Positions 40,952-47,602 of a stretch of 47,602 bases of DNA are shown here, piece after piece. This DNA comes from Sulfurovum sp. Its GTDB lineage: Bacteria; Campylobacterota; Campylobacteria; Campylobacterales; Sulfurovaceae. Location of the stretch: NCBI GenBank assembly GCA_002733215.1, contig NVUY01000022.1:1-47602 (forward strand). The letters are read 5' to 3'. Position 1 is the first letter of the stretch. Each line of letters starts with the position of its first letter. Below the pieces are notes generated by a model. That model saw only the letters and a program-made list of their open reading frames with translations, made no database searches and was not told the origin of the DNA. The position numbers were made by a program, and so were the translations under genes.

Positions 40952-43680
40952 GTTTTAAAGCATTTTTAGCCTACTCAGCCTCAGCAGGTTCGGGTAAAAC
41001 TTTTGCATTGTCAGTACGTTACATCTCATTACTTTTTATGGGGGAGTCACCAAGTAGCATACTGGCAGCCACTTTTACCAATAAAGCAGCAGCGGAGATG
41101 AGGCAGAGGGTGGTGGACTCTCTGCGTGGTCTGGATGATGAAAAGAACCAGGCATTTACAGAGGCGATCTGTGTAGAGACAGGGCTAAGCAGGGCGGAGT
41201 TACTTGCTAAACAGGCTGAAGTACTGGGTAGGTTTTTGACCTCCAGTGCTTACATCGTGACACTAGACTCTTTCTTTTCGTCTGTTTTGCGTTCTGCCTC
41301 ATTGGAGCTTGGACTGGAGCCTGACTTTGTGACCAAAGAACAGGGTGATGACAAACTGGAGATGCATTTTCTTGAAGAGATTCAGGCGGAAGGTCTGCTC
41401 ACTTCTCTGGTCAAACTTGCCATGGATATAGAAGATAAACGTTTTGGAAAGATCTTTGACCTGATGCAGGATTTTTACAAAGTGGATCCTCTGTTGCCGG
41501 AAACGGGAGAAGTGACACTCTCTTTTGCTAAACAGGAAGAGAAGATAGAAGCGCTTAGGGGAAAGTTGATCAAAGTACTGATGGATGCAGATGCTGCAGA
41601 CCGTGCAGTCAAACAGTTTAACACGAAAAATGTGAAAGAGCTGTTTGTAAAAAACCTTTTTGAAAAAGAGACTTTGGCTGAGCATTCCTGGTTTAGAAAG
41701 TGTGTCAATGATGAGATAGAATCTTACTACACCTTATTAAAGCAGGAGTTGGCACTTTGGACCAAAGCAAAAGAGTCTGTTGTTCTGCAGAGTCTGTTTA
41801 AAATTTATGACTATTACAGAAATGCGACCATCACCAATGCTAAAACCTCAGGGATCCTGAGTTTTGATGACCTGAGCTATTTTACCTACAGACTTCTGCA
41901 TGAGAGTATCAGCAAAGAATTCCTCTATTTTAAAATAGATTCCAAATTCAAACATATCCTGCTGGATGAGTTCCAGGATACATCTACTTTGCAATTCCTG
42001 CTTCTCAAACCGCTGATAGATGAGATATTCTCAGGGCATGGACAGAGTGAATTCAAATCCTTCTTTTATGTGGGAGATACGAAGCAGTCGCTTTACCGTT
42101 TCCGCGGAGGAGTAGAGGAGCTTTTTGACAAAGTGGCTGAGAATTACGATGTCAAGATAGAACAGATGGATACCAACTATAGATCTTCCAAAAATGTAGT
42201 AGAACAGGTGAATCTCTGGTTTGAACCTGTCATGGCTGAGTATGTGCCTCAAAAATGTAAAGAGGGAGCCTCGCAAGGGTATGTGAAGGTATTTGATTCA
42301 GAAGACGTGATAGCTGATGCAGTAGAGCAGGCCAAAGCACTGTTGGATTTGGGTGTGGATGTGAATGAGCTGGCTTTCCTGGTCAGTACCAATAAAGATG
42401 GGCAGACACTTCAGGAAGCCTGTGCATACAAAGGGTTTGATACGCTTTTAAAGACATCAAGTTCGCTGAAGAATAACCCAAAGATTGCTGCTTTGGTCGC
42501 CATGGTCTCTTATATGTTTTACGGAGAAAAAATTGATGCAGAAGCACTGCTTTTAAAAGTGGGTAGATCTTTGGATGAATTGGATGTAAACTGGTTTTCC
42601 GCTTTTATGTCTCCTTTGCAAGTCATTGACAGACTTGTAAGAGAGTTTGGATATTTTGATAAGGACTTGAATATATTGAAACTTTTGGAGTTTGCTTCAA
42701 ATTTTTCTGATATACCTGCTTTTTTGGAAGAGTTTTCCACTTCTTCTGTCTCTGTGGCTTCAAATTCTGTACAGGGTGCGAAGATCATGACTATTCATGG
42801 TTCCAAAGGTTTGGAGTTTGAGTATGTGATCGTGCTGGATAAACTCACAAAACCCAACTCTGACAAGTCAGCACTAGTCTATCACTATAATGATCAGCTG
42901 TATATCGATAAGATACTCTACCGTACCAAAGGCAGAGAAAATTTTGATGAGGTGTATGCAGAGATCATGGAAGCGAGAAAAGCTTCTTCTCTCAAAGACA
43001 GGAAAAATGTACTTTATGTGGCGTTAACCCGTGCGGTGGAAGGTTTGATAGTGATCAAGAAGCCTAAAGATTCTATATTTGATGAGATAGGGATGTCTCC
43101 AATGAGCATAGGTTTGCTGGAAGTTGAACATGAATCATGTAGCGTGGGTTTTCCAACCCACGAAAAGAAACCTATGACTATTTCCAATTATGGCACACAG
43201 GACGTTAACAAAGACAAAGAGGAAGAAGATAAAGATCATGGAGCGATACTCTTTGGTACAGCTTTACATTATACTTTAGAGATGTTGGGTGGTTTTGATG
43301 AGGTGAGTTTGCTTGCTGCGATGATATCGTTACAAAATCGTTATGGACAACTCTTGTCCCCAGAAAAAATGAAAGAGATAGAAGAGCGAGTAAAAAACCT
43401 CATAAGAGATGAAAGCTTTATAAAGATACTTCATGGTGCAAAAGTGATCAAAGAACAATCACTCAGTTTTGAAGGTGAACTGAAACAGATAGATCTCTTA
43501 CTGGAATATGATGAGTACTATTTGGTGCTAGAGTATAAAAGTTCGAAAAAATATGCGCAGAAACATCAGTCTCAGGTAGGGTTTTATAAAAAAGCGATTG
43601 GGAAGATCACGAGTAAACGAACAGAGGGAATGATCATTTATCTTTTAGAAAAAGAAATAGACATCAAAGTCTTAAATTAA
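40948..43680 (+). CDS. addA: AddA/RecB-like UvrD-family helicase-nuclease
   Basis: A 910-aa superfamily 1 helicase. Walker A AYSASAGSGKTFAL is at residues 8-21, motif Ia ILAATFTNKAAAEMRQR near 32, Walker B HILLDEFQDTS near 333 with motif III GDTKQSLYRFRGG near 376, motif V/VI MTIHGSKGLEFEYVIV near 611 and VLYVALTRAVEGL near 689. The C-terminal nuclease has QIDLLLEY and LVLEYKSSKKYAQKHQSQV, with Asp, Glu and Lys placed as in RecB nucleases. With AddB it resects DNA ends for RecA. A GTAG-type REP hairpin lies inside the gene at about residues 731-739. Confidence 0.88.
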   Translation: MSFKAFLAYSASAGSGKTFALSVRYISLLFMGESPSSILAATFTNKAAAEMRQRVVDSLRGLDDEKNQAFTEAICVETGLSRAELLAKQAEVLGRFLTSSAYIVTLDSFFSSVLRSASLELGLEPDFVTKEQGDDKLEMHFLEEIQAEGLLTSLVKLAMDIEDKRFGKIFDLMQDFYKVDPLLPETGEVTLSFAKQEEKIEALRGKLIKVLMDADAADRAVKQFNTKNVKELFVKNLFEKETLAEHSWFRKCVNDEIESYYTLLKQELALWTKAKESVVLQSLFKIYDYYRNATITNAKTSGILSFDDLSYFTYRLLHESISKEFLYFKIDSKFKHILLDEFQDTSTLQFLLLKPLIDEIFSGHGQSEFKSFFYVGDTKQSLYRFRGGVEELFDKVAENYDVKIEQMDTNYRSSKNVVEQVNLWFEPVMAEYVPQKCKEGASQGYVKVFDSEDVIADAVEQAKALLDLGVDVNELAFLVSTNKDGQTLQEACAYKGFDTLLKTSSSLKNNPKIAALVAMVSYMFYGEKIDAEALLLKVGRSLDELDVNWFSAFMSPLQVIDRLVREFGYFDKDLNILKLLEFASNFSDIPAFLEEFSTSSVSVASNSVQGAKIMTIHGSKGLEFEYVIVLDKLTKPNSDKSALVYHYNDQLYIDKILYRTKGRENFDEVYAEIMEARKASSLKDRKNVLYVALTRAVEGLIVIKKPKDSIFDEIGMSPMSIGLLEVEHESCSVGFPTHEKKPMTISNYGTQDVNKDKEEEDKDHGAILFGTALHYTLEMLGGFDEVSLLAAMISLQNRYGQLLSPEKMKEIEERVKNLIRDESFIKILHGAKVIKEQSLSFEGELKQIDLLLEYDEYYLVLEYKSSKKYAQKHQSQVGFYKKAIGKITSKRTEGMIIYLLEKEIDIKVLN
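43139..43162 (+). repeat. GTAG-type REP hairpin inside addA
   Basis: GTAG (43139-43142) is followed by CGTGGGTT, loop TTCC, AACCCACG (to 43162): a perfect 8-bp stem with a 4-nt loop, the same plan as the pair at 6300-6398. It is read in frame as part of ESCSVGFPTHEK, between the helicase and nuclease domains. Confidence 0.7.
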
Positions 43681-43730
43681 ACTTAATTTAAATAAATTTT
43701 AAGGTTAAGTGGGTATTATTCGTCCACAAA

Positions 43731-43744
43731 AGAGCATATGCTCT
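43731..43744. promoter_or_regulatory. 14-bp palindrome in the rplM leader
   Basis: AGAGCATATGCTCT is a perfect palindrome, 10 bp ahead of the AAGGAA ribosome site of rplM. It could be an operator or a small leader hairpin for autoregulation of the ribosomal protein operon. Confidence 0.4.
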
Positions 43745-43764
43745 CATTTATACAAGGAAAATTC

Positions 43765-44190
43765 ATGAAATTAACATCAGTTCTTAAACCTGCTGACGTA
43801 ACACGTGACTGGGTTTTGATCGATGCAGATGGTAAAACATTTGGACGTATCTTAACTGAAGTAGCGACACTTCTTAGAGGTAAACATAAGCCGTCATTTA
43901 CACCAAATGTAGATTGTGGTGATTTTGTAGTGATCATCAATGCGGAAAAAGCAAAATTCTCAGGTGCTAAACTTGAAGATAAAGAGTATTTTACTCACTC
44001 AGGTTACTTTGGTTCAACTAAAAGTAAAAAACTTGGTGATATGTTAGAAAACAATACTGAAAAACTTTTCAGACAAGCGGTTAGAGGTATGCTTCCAAAG
44101 ACTACTCTTGGTAGAGTGATGCTTAAAAAACTTAAAGTATATGCTGGTGCTGAACACCCACATACTGCACAAATCAATAAGGAGGCGTAA
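43765..44190 (+). CDS. rplM: 50S ribosomal protein L13
   Basis: A 141-aa early-assembling large-subunit protein. [30 protein letters not shown] at about residues 15-44, [22 protein letters not shown], and the closing [26 protein letters not shown] are all L13 hallmarks. The open frame extends upstream to 43738, but ATG 43765 has AAGGAA at 43754-43759 and gives the family's N-terminus MKLTSVLKP. It is followed by rpsI after 2 nt in the usual L13-S9 pair. Confidence 0.96.
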   Translation: MKLTSVLKPADVTRDWVLIDADGKTFGRILTEVATLLRGKHKPSFTPNVDCGDFVVIINAEKAKFSGAKLEDKEYFTHSGYFGSTKSKKLGDMLENNTEKLFRQAVRGMLPKTTLGRVMLKKLKVYAGAEHPHTAQINKEA

Positions 44191-44192
44191 GC

Positions 44193-44582
44193 ATGGCAAC
44201 TATTTATGCAACAGGAAAAAGAAAAGCGGCTATCGCTAAAGTTTGGATGACTCCAGGAAACGGTGAAATGCTTATCAACGGTAAAACACTTGATCAATGG
44301 TTGGGTGGACATGAAACACTTAAAATGAAAGTGAGACTTCCACTTGAAGCTACTAAGCAACTTGATAACATGAACATCAAAGCAACGACACTGGGTGGTG
44401 GTTATTCTGCTCAGGCAGATGCACTTAAACATGGTATCACTAAAGCATTGGTTGAGTTTGAACCAACTTTTAGAGCTATTCTTAAGCCAATGGGACTTCT
44501 TACTAGAGATAGTAGAGTTGTTGAGCGTAAGAAACCCGGTAAGAAAAAAGCGAGAAGATCTCCGCAATTCTCAAAAAGATAG
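44193..44582 (+). CDS. rpsI: 30S ribosomal protein S9
   Basis: A 129-aa small-subunit protein near the P site. [17 protein letters not shown] at residues 5-21, [19 protein letters not shown] near 69, and the C-terminal [26 protein letters not shown], whose terminal KR contacts P-site tRNA, are intact. GGAGG precedes the ATG. The operon ends in a clear terminator. Confidence 0.97.
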   Translation: MATIYATGKRKAAIAKVWMTPGNGEMLINGKTLDQWLGGHETLKMKVRLPLEATKQLDNMNIKATTLGGGYSAQADALKHGITKALVEFEPTFRAILKPMGLLTRDSRVVERKKPGKKKARRSPQFSKR

Positions 44583-44602
44583 TCTTTACTATTTTTTACC
44601 TT

Positions 44603-44627
44603 TTTGCAAGAGTTTTTCTCTTGCAAA
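44603..44627 (+). terminator. Terminator of rplM-rpsI
   Basis: TTTGCAAGAG (44603-44612) pairs with CTCTTGCAAA (44618-44627) around TTTTT, followed by a T-rich stretch. Confidence 0.85.
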
Positions 44628-44681
44628 GATTTATTCTTTTATTTACATCTCCCAATCTACATTATTACCCCAGCAATTAAA

Positions 44682-45473
44682 TCAAAATAGTATCCAATAG
44701 TTAAGTAGGTATAGCCCGGCTAAATACGTACTTTTGATAAGCAGCACAGCAGCAGTATTTCCAATCTGACATACCCCGCAACGCTTCCCTTCATAGAGTG
44801 CTCTCACAAAATACAAGCCTATAAGTATGGCAATCATTATCATGAGATAGTGTTCAAAGATTTTTATGTAAGGGGTCATGGTACTAAAGAATGCACCTAT
44901 CAAAGAGATAAGCCCTGCGATGAGTCCATACTTTATAACAGTGAGTATTTTATCTGAGAATGGAGAGATGTTACACGATGCTTGTGCATCTGTATCACTG
45001 AACCCTTTGAGCTTATTTTCAAAGATTTTTTTTTCTTCAGGTGAGAGTCTGGAGATAAATGTAGAACCTAATAGATAATCATTTTTCCTTTGGATGAGTA
45101 CGGCTAAGTCATCTGTTGCAGTAAGAAACTGTTGTTTTCCCTCAGAATCATCATAGGTGAGTTTGATTTTTTTTGCACGTTTTGTCACTGCTGTGATATT
45201 AGGGAAGTAGGCGGTACATTCCGTGGGAGTGAGTTCTCCCTCTTTGGTAAAAATGACAGGATTAATGATCTCTAAGAATTCACCTTCTTTTTTAATCACT
45301 ATGACATTAAGCGGAGAACCTATCTGAAAGGCAGCAAGACCTTCTAGTTTGTTTGCTTCTATGGTATCTTTTAGATCATTTATGAGTGTCTGCAGTGACT
45401 CGTCGAAGTGGCGTACTGTGCCACCAAAATCAAAGCTGGTTTGGGTTGGGTATTGGGTAATTTGTTTAATCAT
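44682..45473 (-). CDS. Catalytically dead peptide-deformylase-like protein with membrane domain
   Basis: A 263-aa protein. Residues 5-145 align with peptide deformylase: motif 1 GLAAFQIG at 45-52 is intact. Motif 2 is ECTAYFP (85-91) in place of EGCLSVP, keeping a cysteine. Motif 3, HEIDH in active enzymes, is RKND Y at 129-133, so both zinc histidines and the catalytic glutamate are gone, yet the following LxGxxFIxRLS is kept. Residues 178-260 hold about three membrane helices with an RCGVC pair between them, not found in deformylases. It is probably a membrane protein that kept the fold for binding, not deformylation (inference). It stands alone on the minus strand. Confidence 0.75.
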   Translation of the reverse strand: MIKQITQYPTQTSFDFGGTVRHFDESLQTLINDLKDTIEANKLEGLAAFQIGSPLNVIVIKKEGEFLEIINPVIFTKEGELTPTECTAYFPNITAVTKRAKKIKLTYDDSEGKQQFLTATDDLAVLIQRKNDYLLGSTFISRLSPEEKKIFENKLKGFSDTDAQASCNISPFSDKILTVIKYGLIAGLISLIGAFFSTMTPYIKIFEHYLMIMIAILIGLYFVRALYEGKRCGVCQIGNTAAVLLIKSTYLAGLYLLNYWILF

Positions 45474-45554
45474 ATTTTCTCTATTTTCTATCTTTATGGA
45501 AACGTTTATGTTATTTTTAAGTGTGTAGTAAAAATAAGATAAAAGTTTACTAGT

Positions 45555-45579
45555 TGTACCTTAGAAAGTCTAAGGTACA
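45555..45579 (-). terminator. Terminator of the SQR-like/53-aa unit
   Basis: TGTACCTTAG (45555-45564) pairs with CTAAGGTACA (45570-45579) around a 5-nt loop, directly after the minus-strand stop at 45585. No T-run of note. Confidence 0.6.
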
Positions 45580-45584
45580 GTCGT

Positions 45585-45746
45585 TTAATGACTCTTACTT
45601 ACAACAATCAACATTTTAATGTTGATCACCATAAATCTAAAGAATTGCCAAATTATATTTTTTCTCATTCTTCTTGCAAAAGATCCTGGGATCATAGTTA
45701 AATTAAACTGTTCGCTTTTACCAAAGTTTATTTCTTCTTGTTTCAT
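45585..45746 (-). CDS. 53-aa basic amphipathic protein downstream of the SQR-like gene
   Basis: Starting at the ATG at 45746, with a textbook AAGGAGAT ribosome site, the frame gives MKQEEINFGKSEQFNLTMIP followed by SFARRMRKNIIWQFFRFMVINIKML and a short end. The second half is a basic, aromatic helix that could lie on or cross the membrane. A longer frame upstream to 45806 overlaps the SQR-like gene and lacks a ribosome site, so it is rejected. It lies 38 nt after the SQR-like stop and is followed by a stem-loop, hence probably the second gene of that operon. Family not recognised. Confidence 0.65.
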   Translation of the reverse strand: MKQEEINFGKSEQFNLTMIPGSFARRMRKNIIWQFFRFMVINIKMLIVVSKSH

Positions 45747-45784
45747 ATGTATCTCCTTAAAATTAATTATTGTACAGATCGGGC

Positions 45785-47257
45785 TTATTCGGGGATAAGT
45801 GTCCAACCTGGCTTGAGTTTTGCTTTATAGAGGAACATATGGTGCAAGATATGTTTGATCCAGTGACCTGCAAGACCGATCTCTCCAAAGGTATAATTTG
45901 TATCACGACCTGTTCCCGGGTATTTCTCAAAGTCTGGGACTACCGGGTATACGGTCATGGCTGCTGCTGAACCGTCAAAAAGACCTTTACCTGCTGAAGC
46001 CACACAAGCTGCTCCCATGTCTGCCATGGATGCTTCATGTAAGTGTACGTCTTTCCCTTTTTTGATCATGTCACAAACAGAATGGGCTACCGCTTTACCG
46101 ATAATACCTGAAGGCATACCTGTTCTAGGTGGTGTAGGGTTGATCGGTGTTCCGTTTGGAGAAGTCATAGGCTTAGAAATAAGGTGTGGTGGTGCAAATG
46201 CAATACCTGCCGCAAAGATGTTATCAAATGTTGGGTTTTGGTAGGTTACCGGCCAGTCAGATGCTTTCCAGTTCTCATAGGCACCGGCATCATATTTGGC
46301 ATCAACTTTCATAAATCCGTTTGGTGCAAACAGTGTATCGGTCATGTCTGAACCATCTTTGTCATAGGCTTTGAGACCGACTCCCCCAAATGGCGGAATA
46401 AGCATTGCAAAATCAAATGTCTCTTCATGCATTGTTCCATCAAGAAGTTCGTATTCGATTTTTCCTTCTTCTACTTTAGAAGTGTGTGCACCAATGATCC
46501 ACTGAACATCTCTTTCCGCATATAAAGACTCAGCAAAAAGTTTAGAGCTTACAGCATAACCTCCCACTTTCATATGAAGTCCACCCATACCAAAGTCACC
46601 AAGGAATGATTCATTCGAGATCCATTTGATATCCAACATGTCTCTTACATTTGCTTTTCTCGCTTCATGCTCAATGTTGAAAATGTATTCAAATGCAGCA
46701 CCTTGACAGGTACACATACCATGACCGGTACCTACAAGGATCTTTTGTCTTTCACCTGCTTTTGCTTTTGCAAAGATCTCTTTGAGTTCTTCGCTTGCAT
46801 GTACCGCATGATCTGCTGTACAAACAGAAACAGTGTTTCCACTCAGTCCCCCTGATCCGTTACCCAGACCTGGTGTTGCGTCAAAGTTTAGTTTTGGTCC
46901 CGTGGCATTGACAAGGTAGTCATAGCTTAACTCTTCAGTTTGACCTTCTTTACCTTCTTCCGTTGATGATATAACGATATAAGGCGTATCATCATCAGCT
47001 TTTCCATTAGGGTGTATCTCAGTTGCCAAAGCTTGTCTGAAGTCAATACCGGCTTTTTTATAAATAGGTGCTAAGGGAAAGACAACATCTTTCTTTTCCA
47101 TTTGTCCTACACCTACCCAGATGTTAGAGGGGATCCAGTTCCATTGTGAGTTAGGAGTCACGACTACCACTTCGTGTTCATCTCCGAGCCATTTTTTTGC
47201 AAATGTTGCGGTGGTATGTCCTGAAACTCCACCACCCATTATTATTAATCGTGCCAT
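45785..47257 (-). CDS. sqr: Sulfide:quinone oxidoreductase-like flavoprotein
   Basis: A 490-aa pyridine nucleotide-disulfide oxidoreductase family protein. The FAD-binding GGGVSGHTTATFAKKWLG is at residues 8-25, followed by YLVNATGPKLNF near 114. Cysteines occur at 146, 182, 184, 395 and 418. C146 and C182/C184 fit the two N-proximal redox cysteines of SQR; the third is less clear, so the subtype is open. IFAAGIAFAPP near 347 is the second FAD contact. The C-terminus is amphipathic (HWIKHILHHMFLYKAKLKPGW), as in membrane-attached SQRs. It would oxidise sulfide and reduce quinone at the inner membrane. No signal peptide. Flavocytochrome c-type or another quinone reductase are alternatives. Confidence 0.75.
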   Translation of the reverse strand: MARLIIMGGGVSGHTTATFAKKWLGDEHEVVVVTPNSQWNWIPSNIWVGVGQMEKKDVVFPLAPIYKKAGIDFRQALATEIHPNGKADDDTPYIVISSTEEGKEGQTEELSYDYLVNATGPKLNFDATPGLGNGSGGLSGNTVSVCTADHAVHASEELKEIFAKAKAGERQKILVGTGHGMCTCQGAAFEYIFNIEHEARKANVRDMLDIKWISNESFLGDFGMGGLHMKVGGYAVSSKLFAESLYAERDVQWIIGAHTSKVEEGKIEYELLDGTMHEETFDFAMLIPPFGGVGLKAYDKDGSDMTDTLFAPNGFMKVDAKYDAGAYENWKASDWPVTYQNPTFDNIFAAGIAFAPPHLISKPMTSPNGTPINPTPPRTGMPSGIIGKAVAHSVCDMIKKGKDVHLHEASMADMGAACVASAGKGLFDGSAAAMTVYPVVPDFEKYPGTGRDTNYTFGEIGLAGHWIKHILHHMFLYKAKLKPGWTLIPE

Positions 47258-47516
47258 AGTTTTCCTTTTAAAATTTTTTGTCCATTTAATTCTAGGCTAA
47301 TAATATTTAAACGAATATTAAATACATATAGATTATTAAGATTTATACATTTAATATATAAAATTGATTTATATCAAGAAGTAGGGAGAATAACTATAGT
47401 AACATTGTGCATAACTTTCTTTATATTTATAAATAAGGTTATATGAGGGTAGTTTATAAGAAACTTTTATACTTAATATAAGTTTTTTTAAACATAATAT
47501 TTAAAAAGGAGGAAAA

Positions 47517-47602
47517 ATGAAAGAAAAAAGTACGCTTAAGATCATCGCTATTATAGCATTTATTATTGCGGCTATCTTTTTTGTCTACATGGCATATATT
47601 GC
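47517..47602 (+). CDS. Start of a membrane-anchored protein (cut by window edge)
   Basis: ATG at 47517 follows AAAGGAGG at the right distance. The 28 complete codons give a lysine-containing start (MKEKSTLK) and then a hydrophobic segment (IIAIIAFIIAAIFFVYMAYI), a signal anchor or first membrane helix. Nothing more can be said of the product. It is divergent from the SQR-like gene; the 259-bp spacer between them is very AT-rich and holds no other gene that I can see. Confidence 0.7.
   Translation, partial: MKEKSTLKIIAIIAFIIAAIFFVYMAYI

Noticed and set aside
44004-44567. 187-codon frame antisense to rplM and rpsI
   Set aside because: It spans two highly conserved ribosomal protein genes; the translation has no domain pattern.

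Overview
The window reads as chromosome of a sulfur- or hydrogen-oxidising member of the Campylobacterota (former Epsilonproteobacteria), most like Sulfurovum or a close relative. This rests on gene content and is inference. The supporting genes are a CiaB-family protein, a ccoNOQP cluster followed by small membrane proteins typical of that phylum, DUF507, a Helicobacter-type cysteine-rich Sel1 protein, an AddA/AddB-like nuclease pair and a sulfide:quinone oxidoreductase-like flavoprotein. The DNA is AT-rich with short intergenic gaps. No rRNA, tRNA, prophage or CRISPR array was found.

Layout. At 1-800 the start of a transposase-like gene abuts a 5'-truncated MATE transporter. At 990-3400 are a cysteine-rich small protein, a short-chain dehydrogenase, shikimate kinase and small hypotheticals. 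At 3445-11561 are a prenyl diphosphate synthase and transketolase, then on the minus strand an MFS transporter with an unknown protein, then rdgB, ciaB and an SCP2-like gene. At 11673-19004 is a nine-gene Mrp-type cation/proton antiporter operon, preceded by a chimeric gene remnant and a duplicated 35-bp leader. An AraC-type regulator follows. At 20534-26625 is a biosynthetic run: class V aminotransferase, hisZ, purA, DUF507, carA and ddl.

At 26850-38534 is a respiratory block. It holds sco, an A2-type caa3 oxidase (ctaD, ctaE, subunit IV, ctaC with fused cytochrome c) and ctaB, then two accessory genes, then cbb3 oxidase ccoNOQP with DUF4006, a 35-aa protein, a TPM-like protein and FixH. At 38594-43680 is the AddB/AddA-like recombination pair. 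At 43765-44582 are rplM and rpsI. The end holds a catalytically dead deformylase-like membrane protein, a 53-aa protein and the sulfide:quinone oxidoreductase-like gene on the minus strand, and the first 28 codons of a plus-strand gene.

How the genes could work together: sulfide oxidation would feed quinone, the cytochrome pool would feed either of two terminal oxidases (caa3 and cbb3), and the Mrp complex would exchange the proton gradient for sodium.

The less ordinary content lies between and inside genes. It includes GTAG-type REP hairpins (an inverted pair and one inside addA), a palindromic insert read through in ciaB, a 100-nt repeat with a compensatory base-pair change, a repeated 3' hairpin with a conserved loop, and two sequence motifs shared by both oxidase promoters.
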